Below are positions 25,272 to 35,607 of a stretch of 64,000 nt of DNA, one piece after another. The DNA comes from Phycisphaerales bacterium (lineage in GTDB: Bacteria > Planctomycetota > Phycisphaerae > Phycisphaerales > UBA1924): contig JAGQOH010000007.1 in assembly GCA_020427635.1 (NCBI GenBank), forward strand, positions 1-64,000. Reading direction: 5' to 3'. The translations under genes and the position numbers were made by a program. Within the stretch, counting starts at the first letter, position 1. Each line of letters opens with the position of its first letter. The notes beneath the pieces are model-generated. The model ran no database searches. It saw only the letters and a list, made by a program, of their open reading frames with translations, and was not told the origin of the DNA.

Positions 25272-26958
25272 GTCCACAGGCGCAATCACGGGCATCCAGG
25301 CCATGCGCGGCGAAGGCGTGCATGTGTCGCAGGGATTCTGGGCCGACGCATGGGAACGCGTCGTCAAACGTCCGGGCGCCATCATGGGGCTCACGTGGAT
25401 CAGCATCGTCGCGCTCTTTGCCGTGCTCTCACCACTCGTTGCCAGCGGACACCCACTCATCATGTGGGAACTCAACGAAGCAGGCGAACGCGGCGCAATG
25501 TCGAGCCCACTGCTGGCAAACCTGAAAACCGTCGACTGGCTCATCCTCTTCTGGACCGTCGTGTGCGGCGTCGGATTCCTCCTACCGCTCAAGCTCAAGC
25601 GCAGCACCAAGCTCGGCTGGATCATCGCCCTGTCATTGCAGACCGTCCTTACGGTCATCGTCGCCGCCATGGTGAAGGGGTACGCCTCGGCACGCGACGC
25701 CTCCGACTTCGTCCGTGGCCTCGAACAGAGCAAGCAATTTGTGCCCGCAGTCTCGGTGCTCAGCGCACTCTTGTGCGCGGGGCTCTTTCTGCTGGCGCCC
25801 ACCCTGCGCAACATCTGGAAGCGCATCGTTTTCGTGGCGATCGTCGGCGCCGTGGCCGCAACCGCGATCGGCCTCACCTGGAAAGCCCCGCCCCCGCGCT
25901 ACCTCTACATGCAGCGCGAACTGGCCGGCGAGATCGAGGCGATATACACCGTCGTGCCCTGGTCGCCCTCCCAGCGCGTCACCGACCGCAGCGCGCAACG
26001 TCTTGAACCTGGCGAAAGTGCCGGCTCCGCGCTCGCCGAAACGCTGACTGTCGAACTGCCGCTCATGGGCCCCATCGGCGCGGATGGCGTCGACACAGTC
26101 ATTTCGGGCATATCCGATCTGCCGTTGCGCCCTGAACAAAAGGACGACGTGCGCACGGCATTTCAGAAGTGGGCTGAAGAAGAACAAGCCGCCCGCGCGA
26201 AGGATCCAAAGTATCCCGAATTGGACTCGCAACGCGCCACGTCGGCCCTGCGCGACATCCTGTACGCCGATGGCCAACCCTACTACCTCGGCACCGACAA
26301 CATGGGACAAGACGTGCTGTCCCAAATCATGCACGCCTCGCGCCTGAGCATTTCGATCGGGCTCGTCTCCACGGGCATCGCGGTCCTCATAGGCGTGACC
26401 CTCGGCGCCTTGATGGGATACTTCGGTGGCTGGATTGACATGATGCTCTACCGCGTCGTCGAAGTGTTCATGGCGATCCCTGTCCTGTTCACGCTCATCG
26501 TCGCCGCCGGCGTGCTGCCGCGCAACACCTACGTCATGATGGCGATCATCGGGTGCTTCACCTGGCACTACGCCGCACGATTCACGCGCGCCGAATTCCT
26601 CAAACTGCGCAACCAAGACTTCGTGCAATCGGCGCGTGCCGCCGGCCTGCCCTTGCGATCGATTCTGTTCAAGCACATGCTGCCCAATGGCGTGACCCCG
26701 GTGCTTGTCGACTCGTCGTTCCGCATTGCACTTGCAATCCTCTTCGAAGCGATCCTCTCCTTCCTGGGCCTTGGCCCGGTGGATCAGCCAAGCTGGGGGC
26801 GCCTCTTGAGCGATGCCGCGGGCGACTCGGGCGCATTTGCATGGTGGCTTGCCATCTTCCCGGGGTTCGCAATCTTCCTGACGGTCCTTGCGTACAACCT
26901 GCTTGGCGAAGCCCTGCGCGATGCCATCGATCCCAAGCTGCGAAAGGCGCGCGTTTGA
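25264..26958 (+). CDS. ABC importer permease, OppC type, with extended N-terminal half
   Basis: 564 residues, with the core OppC region only from about residue 340 ([20 protein letters not shown] onward; EAA loop [20 protein letters not shown]). The N-terminal part holds TM1, three extra hydrophobic helices (residues about 90-200) and a periplasmic-type section of some 130 residues rich in charged helices. Overlaps the OppB-type gene and precedes the ATPase by 2 bases, so the three are translated together. Confidence 0.92.
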   Translation: MTKSTGAITGIQAMRGEGVHVSQGFWADAWERVVKRPGAIMGLTWISIVALFAVLSPLVASGHPLIMWELNEAGERGAMSSPLLANLKTVDWLILFWTVVCGVGFLLPLKLKRSTKLGWIIALSLQTVLTVIVAAMVKGYASARDASDFVRGLEQSKQFVPAVSVLSALLCAGLFLLAPTLRNIWKRIVFVAIVGAVAATAIGLTWKAPPPRYLYMQRELAGEIEAIYTVVPWSPSQRVTDRSAQRLEPGESAGSALAETLTVELPLMGPIGADGVDTVISGISDLPLRPEQKDDVRTAFQKWAEEEQAARAKDPKYPELDSQRATSALRDILYADGQPYYLGTDNMGQDVLSQIMHASRLSISIGLVSTGIAVLIGVTLGALMGYFGGWIDMMLYRVVEVFMAIPVLFTLIVAAGVLPRNTYVMMAIIGCFTWHYAARFTRAEFLKLRNQDFVQSARAAGLPLRSILFKHMLPNGVTPVLVDSSFRIALAILFEAILSFLGLGPVDQPSWGRLLSDAAGDSGAFAWWLAIFPGFAIFLTVLAYNLLGEALRDAIDPKLRKARV

Positions 26959-26960
26959 GT

Positions 26961-28139
26961 ATGGCGAACACCGCAACCACCCCCTCGACAACCTCCAAGG
27001 CGCCAACGCCCAAACCCATCATGCGCGTCGACGACCTGGCGGTCTCATTCGACAACGGGCGCGGGCCACGCATTCAGGCCGTAGATGGCGTCCGCATGAG
27101 CGTCTATCCGCGCCAGACCCTCGCCGTCGTGGGTGAATCAGGCTGCGGCAAGAGCGTCACCGCCATGAGCTCGATGCAGCTCGTTCCAAGACCGCCGGGT
27201 CGATTCGATCGCGGGCGCATCCTTTGGACCGGCAGTGGCGGCGAAGTCGATCTGCTCACGCTCAACGACCGCCAGATGCGCGAAATCCGCGGCAACGACA
27301 TCGCCATGATCTTCCAAGAGCCAATGACCTCGCTCAATCCGGTCTACACCGTGGGTGACCAAATCCTCGAAGCGATCCTGCTGCACCAGAACGTCACGGC
27401 CCGCGAAGCAATCGACATCGCTGTCCAGGCGATGGACGATGTCGGCATCCCGAATCCCAAAGCGCGCCTCCGGGCCTATCCCCACCAGTTCTCGGGCGGC
27501 ATGCGCCAGCGTGTCATGATCGCAATGGCCCTGGCGTGTCAGCCCAAGCTCCTCTTGGCGGATGAGCCAACCACCGCGCTCGACGTGACCATCCAGGCGC
27601 AAATCCTCGAACTGCTGCGCGAACTCCAGCAGACGCGCGACATGGCGGTCATGCTGATCACCCACAACCTGGGCGTCGTCGCGGAAAACGCCGACGTCGT
27701 GTGCGTCATGTACGCCGGACGCGTCGTCGAATATGCAAACGTCTTCGAACTCTTCTCAAACCCCATGCATCCATACACGCGCGGCCTCTTCGCTTCGATT
27801 CCCAAGATGCGCACACGCCGCGATCGCCTGGTTACGATCACCGAAGTCACCGAGAACCCCAAGGAATTCGAAAAGCTCCCCGGCGCAAGTGAGGGCGTGC
27901 GCCCATGGTGGCCTTGGCACACACCCCCCAAAGACCTAAAGGCCGCGCCCGGCCCCGCGGGCGACTACTTCCTGCAAGAAGTCAAACCCAACCACTGGGT
28001 CGGTGTGTGGCGAACCGCCGCGGTGCATGACCATGAGTCGCGCGCCCCCGACCTCACCTACCGCATCGTCGACGATCCCGAAAAGATTGCACTGCGCCCG
28101 AAGGCTGAACATCTCGCGCAGTCCGTCGGCGGCGACTAA
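26961..28139 (+). CDS. ABC importer ATP-binding protein, OppD/DppD type
   Basis: 392 residues from the ATG at 26961. Walker [10 protein letters not shown]-loop [11 protein letters not shown], signature FSGGMRQR, Walker [13 protein letters not shown] and switch His in ITHNL are complete. The C-terminal region lacks the Cys cluster common in OppD and has a Trp/Pro-rich tail ([14 protein letters not shown]) followed by about 70 unusual residues. No OppF partner is encoded in the window, so either this acts as a homodimer or a second ATPase is elsewhere. Confidence 0.95.
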   Translation: MANTATTPSTTSKAPTPKPIMRVDDLAVSFDNGRGPRIQAVDGVRMSVYPRQTLAVVGESGCGKSVTAMSSMQLVPRPPGRFDRGRILWTGSGGEVDLLTLNDRQMREIRGNDIAMIFQEPMTSLNPVYTVGDQILEAILLHQNVTAREAIDIAVQAMDDVGIPNPKARLRAYPHQFSGGMRQRVMIAMALACQPKLLLADEPTTALDVTIQAQILELLRELQQTRDMAVMLITHNLGVVAENADVVCVMYAGRVVEYANVFELFSNPMHPYTRGLFASIPKMRTRRDRLVTITEVTENPKEFEKLPGASEGVRPWWPWHTPPKDLKAAPGPAGDYFLQEVKPNHWVGVWRTAAVHDHESRAPDLTYRIVDDPEKIALRPKAEHLAQSVGGD

Positions 28140-28142
28140 GCG

Positions 28143-28952
28143 TCAAGCTTCGAGGCGCACGCGGTTGCGCAACACGCCCACGCCCTCCACCTCCACTTCA
28201 ACGACATCCCCCGCGCGCAAGAACCGTGGCGGCGTCCTTGCCATCCCCACGCCCGAAGGCGTGCCCGTCAGAATCACCGTGCCGGGCACAAGCGTCGTGC
28301 CGCGTGAGAGTTCCGCGATCAATTGCACCACTGGAAACATCATGCTGGCGGTCGTGTCGCGCTGCATCACCTCGCCGTTGACTCGCGTCTCGACTGCAAT
28401 CGCATCGAGTGCCGGCACATCAGCGATCGGGACAACATGCGGCCCAAGCGGGCAAAACGTATCGAAACTCTTGCCACGCACATACTGGCCCGCACTGCCC
28501 TGCTTCTGCCACCACCGCGCAGAAACATCATTCGCGCAGCAGATCCCGAGAATCGGACTGTCCGCCCCAACCAATGCGCTCGGCGCCGCATCGCGCACAG
28601 GCGCACCAATGACCACCGCCAATTCACCTTCGTAATCCACCTGCTCTTGGTCCGGATAGGCCTCAGCGGGCAGTGCTTCGCCATCCGCATCGCGGCAGAC
28701 GCGCGGGATCACAATGTCCTGCTCGTGCAGGATGGCGCTTGACGGATTCTTTGTAAACACAAGCGGGCGCTCCGGTGTCTGCAGATTCTGCTCCCGTGCG
28801 TGCGCCGCATAGTTCCGCCCAATCCCAATGATCTGTCGCACAGGCAAGACGTTGCCTTCGACGAGCGCTTCCGCCGCGACACCGCTCTGTGAACCAAGCC
28901 GCACGCCCACCACGGCGCCGCTCCCGGGTGCGCGTGCCACCAATGCATGCAT
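28143..28952 (-). CDS. fumarylacetoacetate hydrolase family protein
   Basis: 269 residues. FAH-type metal site: GRNYAAHAREQ, DYEGELAVVIG (metal-binding Glu pair) and ANDVSARWWQKQGS with KSFDTFCPLGP, then GTPSGVGMAR. Members are hydrolases or isomerases of keto-acids (for example 2-hydroxyhepta-2,4-diene-dioate isomerase or acylpyruvate hydrolase). AAGGAG lies eight bases before the ATG. It follows the 677-residue secreted protein by 18 bases and so belongs to the SPFH/ABC operon, though its chemistry gives no obvious link. Confidence 0.9.
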   Translation of the reverse strand: MHALVARAPGSGAVVGVRLGSQSGVAAEALVEGNVLPVRQIIGIGRNYAAHAREQNLQTPERPLVFTKNPSSAILHEQDIVIPRVCRDADGEALPAEAYPDQEQVDYEGELAVVIGAPVRDAAPSALVGADSPILGICCANDVSARWWQKQGSAGQYVRGKSFDTFCPLGPHVVPIADVPALDAIAVETRVNGEVMQRDTTASMMFPVVQLIAELSRGTTLVPGTVILTGTPSGVGMARTPPRFLRAGDVVEVEVEGVGVLRNRVRLEA

Positions 28953-28970
28953 GGCGAGATCTCCTTGCCC

Positions 28971-31004
28971 CTATTGTTGCTCGAACTGCAAGTCTTCCTT
29001 CTGACCCGGCGCCTGCTCCTTGCGGATCGCCTCACGCATCGCTCGGTACTCCTCCATGCCGGCCGGCTCCGGGAACAACCCCTGCAACACCTCCGCCGGA
29101 ATCGAGTACTGCGCGAAGTACGCAATCAGATCGTCATACACGATTCGACGCAAATCATCCGAAATACGCTCGCTCGTATACAGCTGCGACGCCTCCGGAT
29201 ATGGCAACGACGACGCCAACACCAAGAACACCGCGCCCGCCGCATCCGCAAAGTTGCGCGGCATTTCCTCCATGCGCCCGGAGTCCTTGTCGACGTTCTG
29301 GTTGACGTCGTGCTCCTTGAAGTAGTGCGCATGCACAAGCTGTGCATGCTGCCAGAGTGACGCAAACGCACGTGTGTCGCCCATCAAAATGCCGCGCTGA
29401 TACGCCTCCATGAGCGACGATTGCACTTCATTGGCCGCCGCATATGGAATCGTCATGCGATCATCTTCATTGGTCTGCTTCCAGACATAGTCCGCCAGCG
29501 GCAAGGCACAATCCGTCGAGTAGTCCATGCGATGGTCGTTGATGCCTTCCCACGTACACATCTCATTGAAGTACGCATCCGCCTCTTTGATGCGCCCGAG
29601 GTTGTAAAAGATCCGAATCACATCGCGCAGATAATTGTGGTATCCCTCGCTATACAGCGTAAACAGGCGCGTCGTCACATCCTGCGAATTGCCGCCGCGC
29701 AGTGCCGCCTCCTTCATGATCTTGCCATACTCCGCGGCAAAGTGCGTTGAGATCATCGCAAAGTAGCTGTCCGACAACACGTCATAGAAAACCGTTCCCG
29801 ACCGGAACAGCTCCTGAATCGCGTGGACCGTAATGCGATCCGTGTTAAGCCAGTCGAACCGCGTCGTCCCCTTGCGCTGCAACCCAAGCTCCACACCAAG
29901 ATGCGACCAATACACCGCATGCGAGGCGCCGTGCCGCCAGTCAAGCGGCCCGAACTTGAGCGTATACCGCTGCATGCGGCGCGGATCCATGTTGTAGTGA
30001 TCAACCAGCACACGCTTGCGCACAAACGGCACAAGCCGCTTCCACGCATCAGCGTAGCGCGGCTCCAACACCAACTTATCAAGCGTTCGATTCAGCTCAC
30101 TGTTCTGCGAAAGCGTCCGCGTAACCTGATTGCGAATCTCACCAATGGCGCCGCGTTGCTCACTGCTGGCCGAATCCGGATTGCTGAACCACGACGCATC
30201 GATCGCCAAGCGATAGCCCAGCAGGCGCAGCAAGTCGCCATTCAAATCGAGTCCCGCGTCCTTGCGAATCTTGTCGACCAGTTCCTCGACAACGCTCGTC
30301 GGCGCTTCCTCCCCCGCCGATCGCTTTGCCGCAAGCTCCGCGGCAACCACACCGGACAGCGTGTCCGGCGCCGAAGCAACCGGCTCGAGCCAATCCACCA
30401 TCGTCTGCTTTGCCTCATCCGGATCATCCGGAAGCCGTGGCGGCGGTCCAAGCACAAACGTCCACTCACGCGCAAGCTGCCGCTTGTAGTACCGGTTGGC
30501 ATCATCCTGGAACATCTGAATCTTGTGCAGGAAGATCCACGCCAGTTCCTTATAGAGAATCGTCTCGTTCGGATTCCAACGGATCGCCTCATTCCGCAAC
30601 AGATCGATCCCGGCCGTCACCCACTGCCAACGCTCCTGCGCCGTCTGCGTGGCGACCGAAATGTTGTATGCCATGTTCCACGCATGAAACGCCCACACGC
30701 GCGGAAACCGCGGCTGCAACCGCGTGATCGCATTCGACAGCTCAATCGCCTCGTAATACTTGCCTTCCTCCTTGAGCTTGTTGGCGCGCAACCACAAGTA
30801 GTTCACAAACAAGCCACGAAACGCGCCCATCGCGATGCCCACCGCAACCTCGGGCGGATCGGCAGCGTTTGCTTCGTCCGTATATGTCAACTGTGCGCGT
30901 GCGGCTTCAGCAGTCACCGCTGGCGCCACCACCGTCGACCCTCCAACACACAACGCGAGCATGACCGCACACACGATTTGAATCCAACGATCCCTCGGAT
31001 TCAT
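28971..31004 (-). CDS. large secreted/anchored helical-repeat protein
   Basis: 677 residues. N-terminal hydrophobic signal (IQIVCAVMLALCVGGSTVV), then predominantly helical repeats, some TPR-like (LKEEGKYYEAIELSNAITRL, PRVWAFHAWNMAYNIS). No catalytic motif seen. I know of similar uncharacterised proteins in planctomycetes next to ABC exporters only by general impression, not by search. It is encoded 18 bases after the ABC permease gene. Probably acts outside the inner membrane. Confidence 0.75.
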   Translation of the reverse strand: MNPRDRWIQIVCAVMLALCVGGSTVVAPAVTAEAARAQLTYTDEANAADPPEVAVGIAMGAFRGLFVNYLWLRANKLKEEGKYYEAIELSNAITRLQPRFPRVWAFHAWNMAYNISVATQTAQERWQWVTAGIDLLRNEAIRWNPNETILYKELAWIFLHKIQMFQDDANRYYKRQLAREWTFVLGPPPRLPDDPDEAKQTMVDWLEPVASAPDTLSGVVAAELAAKRSAGEEAPTSVVEELVDKIRKDAGLDLNGDLLRLLGYRLAIDASWFSNPDSASSEQRGAIGEIRNQVTRTLSQNSELNRTLDKLVLEPRYADAWKRLVPFVRKRVLVDHYNMDPRRMQRYTLKFGPLDWRHGASHAVYWSHLGVELGLQRKGTTRFDWLNTDRITVHAIQELFRSGTVFYDVLSDSYFAMISTHFAAEYGKIMKEAALRGGNSQDVTTRLFTLYSEGYHNYLRDVIRIFYNLGRIKEADAYFNEMCTWEGINDHRMDYSTDCALPLADYVWKQTNEDDRMTIPYAAANEVQSSLMEAYQRGILMGDTRAFASLWQHAQLVHAHYFKEHDVNQNVDKDSGRMEEMPRNFADAAGAVFLVLASSLPYPEASQLYTSERISDDLRRIVYDDLIAYFAQYSIPAEVLQGLFPEPAGMEEYRAMREAIRKEQAPGQKEDLQFEQQ

Positions 31005-31022
31005 CTCCGTTCGCCTTCCCGG

Positions 31023-32957
31023 CTACTTGCCCGAATACAGCGCCAACTCACGGTTGCGCAGTGCCGCGACGCCAGCCAACAACACGCCGATCGTCCATCC
31101 GCCAACCACCGCCACCCCGCGCATCACACTCATCCAACTCAACAATCGCCCATCAACAAGCTTCTCCGTGGGCCTCAGCTCCGCATAGATCTTGAAGATC
31201 GATGAGATGGGCAACGCAATGAACCGAATGACCTGTTTGTTCCACTCCAACTTGCCCCCCCGCGGCGCCGTGTAAAACACATCGATCGACTCCGCAAGGA
31301 ATGACGCACTCTCCGCCGCAAACAGCACGACGATCGTCAGCAAGCACGCCACCGGGAAGCTCAACGATGTGGCCGCCGCCATACCAACCGCCGCGAGGAA
31401 TCCAAGCTTGATCCACATGATGAAGAACACACGCGAGAAATTCAGCTCAAAACCGCCTGCGGGATACAGCACCTCAAAGCCATCCGGAGGCAAGTTGAAC
31501 TCGCGCGGATTCGACGGATCGCTCTCGATCACGACGGACAGCTTGCCTTCGTCACCCACAAGCCACGCCGGGAACTCAAGCACTTGCGCATCCTTCAGTG
31601 CAACTTGCCGAATCCCGTCATTCGCTGGTGGCCATGGGGCGCCGCCGATCGTGAAACGCACGCGATACAGCGCCGCCGGATCATTCGACCCGGCATTTAG
31701 CTTGAACCGCAACGTGAGCATCGACGTGTCCGAAATCGCCGGCCCTTTCAGATGCTCAAACGTAAACTCTCGCACTTCGCCCGGCGCCACCGAGCGATAG
31801 CGCTCATAGAGCCCCTTTACGAACTCCTTGCGCGCCGTTGCAATCGTTCGATCGGTCACAATGATCGATGAGTCGTTCGACTTGAGCAGCGCCACCCGGT
31901 CTTCGACTGCACGCTGCACCGCTTCCTCATTCAGAGGAGGCAGCGTCGGACGCTCACCCACACGTGCGACCATCACCTGCTGCTCGAGCATACGCCGATC
32001 AACACTCATCAGGTGCGGCTGGCCCCGCGTTGATACGCCATCAACACTGATGTGATACGCCGCTTCACCTTGCGCCGGCTGGAATCGCAAGTACTCCGTG
32101 AACACATACGTGCCCGCCGCCACAACGACCAAGAGCACGGCATTCAGCATCATGATGCCACACCACTTGCCGATCAGATACTGCAACGAACTGACCGGCT
32201 TGCTCATCGTCTGCCAAATAATCCGGTCTCGCTGCTCAAACGCGATCGTCGCCGCTGAGAAGAACACGGTCAGCATGGCGAGCACGGCATACCCCAGCCC
32301 AGTGCCATACTGAATCCATTGTTGCACCCGAAACCGCAGCGGCTGCTCCGCATGCAACGCTTCGGGCACCGCAGCAAGCATGAGTAACAGCACCACAATG
32401 AAGACCATGCTGATCTTCATGCGCACTGCTTCATTCAACAGGTTTCGCGCCACCGCAAAGACAGGCCACGGCGCGCTGAACGCCAGGCGGCTCAGTTGCA
32501 ACATCGTCAAGAACACAAAGAGCAACGGCGCAATGCCAAGCCCAAGCTTGCCAAGCCCACTCGTCGCCGGGATCAACGACAACGGCACAGCAAGAAGCAA
32601 CACGCCGCCAAACAGCGCCAGGTACGTCAGCGCCAGTCCAATCCAGATCGCGCCAAGCGCTAGCACGGCCAGCGCACCCGCCGCAATACCAAGCATCACT
32701 TCGACGTTGCTGTCCCGGCTCAGTTGTCGCAATGAATCAAGCACCGTGCCGCGCAGCGCCTCCGCCGCAGCCGACCCACCACTCACCGCAGCCTCGCCCG
32801 GAACGACCGGCGACTTTCCGCCGGGCGAATTGAGCTGCACAACCAACACCCCATAGACAATCGCCACAAGCGAGACAACCACGATGCTGGCGATCACTTT
32901 GAAGCGCGTGGTGCGCTGCGCGCGATCAAGCCGACCGATCAGCGCCGCGAGTTTCAC
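31023..32957 (-). CDS. ABC exporter permease (ABC-2/GldF-like)
   Basis: 644 residues. TM1 at about 20-45 (VIASIVVVSLVAIVYGVLVV), clusters of hydrophobic helices at about 95-165 and 185-270, a soluble central section (about 290-520) with the look of a periplasmic domain, and two to four helices at the C-terminal end. This fits an ABC-2 type permease with an enlarged extracytoplasmic loop. Its start overlaps the ATPase stop by four bases (ATGA). Confidence 0.82.
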   Translation of the reverse strand: MKLAALIGRLDRAQRTTRFKVIASIVVVSLVAIVYGVLVVQLNSPGGKSPVVPGEAAVSGGSAAAEALRGTVLDSLRQLSRDSNVEVMLGIAAGALAVLALGAIWIGLALTYLALFGGVLLLAVPLSLIPATSGLGKLGLGIAPLLFVFLTMLQLSRLAFSAPWPVFAVARNLLNEAVRMKISMVFIVVLLLMLAAVPEALHAEQPLRFRVQQWIQYGTGLGYAVLAMLTVFFSAATIAFEQRDRIIWQTMSKPVSSLQYLIGKWCGIMMLNAVLLVVVAAGTYVFTEYLRFQPAQGEAAYHISVDGVSTRGQPHLMSVDRRMLEQQVMVARVGERPTLPPLNEEAVQRAVEDRVALLKSNDSSIIVTDRTIATARKEFVKGLYERYRSVAPGEVREFTFEHLKGPAISDTSMLTLRFKLNAGSNDPAALYRVRFTIGGAPWPPANDGIRQVALKDAQVLEFPAWLVGDEGKLSVVIESDPSNPREFNLPPDGFEVLYPAGGFELNFSRVFFIMWIKLGFLAAVGMAAATSLSFPVACLLTIVVLFAAESASFLAESIDVFYTAPRGGKLEWNKQVIRFIALPISSIFKIYAELRPTEKLVDGRLLSWMSVMRGVAVVGGWTIGVLLAGVAALRNRELALYSGK

Positions 32958-34216
32958 GTCCCGCGCTCCTCGCCGCCATCGCCTGACCCACCGCCCCCAA
33001 GCAGCGACGAAATCACATCGTCATCCACATCGCCGGGCGCACTGCGCGGCGTGCTTCGCTCCTCCGCGGGCGGCGCGCTCGGAGCGCTGGCATCTGCCTC
33101 GCTGGCGACCGCATCACCCAACAAATCGCCAATCACATCCTCTTCGCGCGCTTGCGCTGCGGGAACAGGCTCGACCTCGATCGGCTGCTCCTCCGGGTGC
33201 GATGTCACGAGCGACTCGATCAGCTCCTTGCCGTCACGGGAAGCGGTCGTCGCGGCGCCATCGCCCATCAGGAACGCCGCGGTCATGCCGCCCGCCTGCG
33301 CGCCGCTCGTCTCTGCGCGCTCCGCCTTCGCTCGCGCGACGATGTCCAAGAACAAGTCTTCCAACTTCTGTCGCCCCGACCGAATGACCGGCGCTTCTCC
33401 AAGATGCCGCTGCAACACCTCGCGCAACTCCGCGATGGTGGGCTCATCGAGCGCGCCAGTCTCAATCACCGAACGATCCCGCGCCGCCAGCAACTCATCG
33501 CACGTACCCGCTGCACGAACACGCCCGCCGTACAAAATCACCATCCGATCAACAACATCTTCAACGTCGGAAAGCAAATGCGAACTCAGCAGAATCGTCT
33601 TGCCTCGCTTGCCCAGATGAAGAATCAGATCCTTCACCTGGCGCGTGCCGATCGGATCAAGCCCAGACGTCGGCTCGTCGAGGATCAAGAACTCAGGATC
33701 ATTGATCAGCGCCTGCGCAATACCAATGCGCCGCTGCATGCCCTTCGAATACTCGCGCACCTGACGAAACTGGACCGCCTCAAGACCGACCATCTCAAGC
33801 AACTCGTCGATGCGCTTCGTGCGCGCTCGATGATTGAGCTGAAACAGCTTGGCGTAGTAATCAAGCGTCTCCCGAGCATTGAGAAATGGATACAAATACG
33901 ATTCTTCGGGCAGATACCCGATGCGCTTCTTCGATGAAACGTCCGTGGCGGGCTTGCCAAAAACAGCAAGACGCCCCTTCGTCTTCTTGAGCAGCCCTAA
34001 GATCATCTTGATCGTCGTGCTCTTGCCCGAGCCGTTGGGGCCAAGCAATCCGAAGATCTCCCCGCGATGGATTTCGAAATCCACGTTCTCCACAGCCCGG
34101 GCGCGCGGACGCATCCAGAAGTCGCGAAACGTCTTGCTCAGACCGCGCGCCAGCACCACCGGTGCTTGATCGGGCGTCGACCCGCCGCTCTGCACACTCC
34201 GGGCTGAAACACTCAC
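32954..34216 (-). CDS. ABC exporter ATP-binding protein with acidic C-terminal tail
   Basis: 420 residues. Walker A GPNGSGKSTT, signature YSKGMQRR, Walker B FLILDEPTSGLDP and switch His in LLSSHLLSD are complete. Beyond about residue 300 there is a long Ala/Glu/Asp-rich tail with two similar short acidic-hydrophobic motifs, EEDVIGDLLG (358-367) and DDDVISSLLG (398-407). The family mostly powers exporters with ABC-2 permeases such as the next gene. Overlaps both neighbours. Confidence 0.93.
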   Translation of the reverse strand: MSVSARSVQSGGSTPDQAPVVLARGLSKTFRDFWMRPRARAVENVDFEIHRGEIFGLLGPNGSGKSTTIKMILGLLKKTKGRLAVFGKPATDVSSKKRIGYLPEESYLYPFLNARETLDYYAKLFQLNHRARTKRIDELLEMVGLEAVQFRQVREYSKGMQRRIGIAQALINDPEFLILDEPTSGLDPIGTRQVKDLILHLGKRGKTILLSSHLLSDVEDVVDRMVILYGGRVRAAGTCDELLAARDRSVIETGALDEPTIAELREVLQRHLGEAPVIRSGRQKLEDLFLDIVARAKAERAETSGAQAGGMTAAFLMGDGAATTASRDGKELIESLVTSHPEEQPIEVEPVPAAQAREEDVIGDLLGDAVASEADASAPSAPPAEERSTPRSAPGDVDDDVISSLLGGGGSGDGGEERGT

Positions 34217-35607
34217 CGCCGGTCCCTCAACATCTGCAAGCGCCTACCCTCGGCTTCCTTGCGCCGCTTCTCACGCTCCGCGCGCTCCAGATCCCGCAAC
34301 TGCTCGGGATCGTCGTTGATCCGAATTTGGAAATTCGACAAGTCACGCGGAATCATGAACACCTTGAGCAGCGAATTCCGCGTCATTTCCTCAAACGCAC
34401 GCGCCCGCTCCGACGTCATGAACAAATGTGGATTGCTCTGGAACGATGGCAACTTCGCCAGGAAAACCTCCGCCCGGCTGCGCGCTTCGTTCGCCACCTT
34501 CTGGCGGTACGCACGCGCCGCCGACAACCGCACCGCCGCATCGCCCGCAATCACGACGTTCCCAAACGACTGCCCGTCAACCGTCAACGCCTTGTTCGCA
34601 TACTCACCATCCAGCACCGCGAACACCGTGTTCAGCACATCCTCGGCTCTCGCGTCATCCCGCGCATCGATCGCCCGCTCGTAAGACTCGATCAGAGCCA
34701 ACAGCGGCCGCGCCGCGCCGCCTGCCGTCGACGTGAGCGTCGCATTCGCTTCCGCCTGCGCCTTCTCCTTGGCGGCTTCGCCCTCGGAGACTGCCGTGTT
34801 CGACTCCGTAAAAGTGCGCAGAACGCGCGATGGCGGATAGAACCGTTGCGCACTCACATCAATGATTGACAGCCCACTGCTCAGCTCATCAAGCGTCGTC
34901 TGCGCCGCCGAACGCACGCGATCAAACACCGCCTCGCGCTCATCCGCACGCTGCAGATCATCGAGCGTCACGCCCGCAACCACACGCACAATCGCACGCT
35001 CCACAGCATCGCGCACAAGCCGCTCCTCGTCCTTCGGGAGCACCGCACGCAAGTACTGCTCTGGATCCGTGCGCGTATAGCGGAACGACCATCGCGCGTG
35101 CGCCAAACTGCGGTCCGCCGTGATCATCGAACCATCACGCGCCGGATCGACATTTCCACTCGTGCGCACTTCCTCAAACGGCTTGGCCCGGTCAGCACTT
35201 GGCAAGTACGGAAAGAATGCCTCGTCCAAGTCTACATCCACCGGGCGCGTATCCACCGCAATCACCTGCCCGAATGGCCTTGGCAATGACAGATGCGAAC
35301 CAGGCGGAAGATCCGTCGCAGTCACGCGCCCCAAACGCACTTTCACGCCGCGCTGGTTTTCCTGCACCGATTGATGCCCAGTGGCAACAAACAAGCCAAT
35401 GAGCGCAATCATCGTCACCTGCAGCAGCCGATACATCACCTTCAGCGCGCCCGCGAGCGCCTGATTCGCCGCTTCCATCGACGCCGCACGGACCTCGCGC
35501 GCGTCATCCTCACGCAAGGTCAACGATGCCCCGCGACGCTCTTCGACCTGCATCTCCGCAAGGTCGCCGCCCATGTCATCTGGATTGATGATCGGCTCAT
35601 CGGTCAC
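34213..35607 (-). CDS. SPFH/Band 7 membrane protein, HflK-like
   Basis: 464 residues: acidic cytoplasmic start, one TM helix at about 60-78 (LLQVTMIALIGLFVATG), SPFH domain (QENQRGVKVRLGRVTATDLP, PGSHLSLPRPFGQVIAVDTR), then a long coiled coil (EGEAAKEKAQAEANATLTST) and a charged tail. HflK normally forms, with HflC, a cage-like complex around the FtsH protease. Its stop overlaps the ABC ATPase start. Confidence 0.88.
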   Translation of the reverse strand: MTDEPIINPDDMGGDLAEMQVEERRGASLTLREDDAREVRAASMEAANQALAGALKVMYRLLQVTMIALIGLFVATGHQSVQENQRGVKVRLGRVTATDLPPGSHLSLPRPFGQVIAVDTRPVDVDLDEAFFPYLPSADRAKPFEEVRTSGNVDPARDGSMITADRSLAHARWSFRYTRTDPEQYLRAVLPKDEERLVRDAVERAIVRVVAGVTLDDLQRADEREAVFDRVRSAAQTTLDELSSGLSIIDVSAQRFYPPSRVLRTFTESNTAVSEGEAAKEKAQAEANATLTSTAGGAARPLLALIESYERAIDARDDARAEDVLNTVFAVLDGEYANKALTVDGQSFGNVVIAGDAAVRLSAARAYRQKVANEARSRAEVFLAKLPSFQSNPHLFMTSERARAFEEMTRNSLLKVFMIPRDLSNFQIRINDDPEQLRDLERAEREKRRKEAEGRRLQMLRDRR

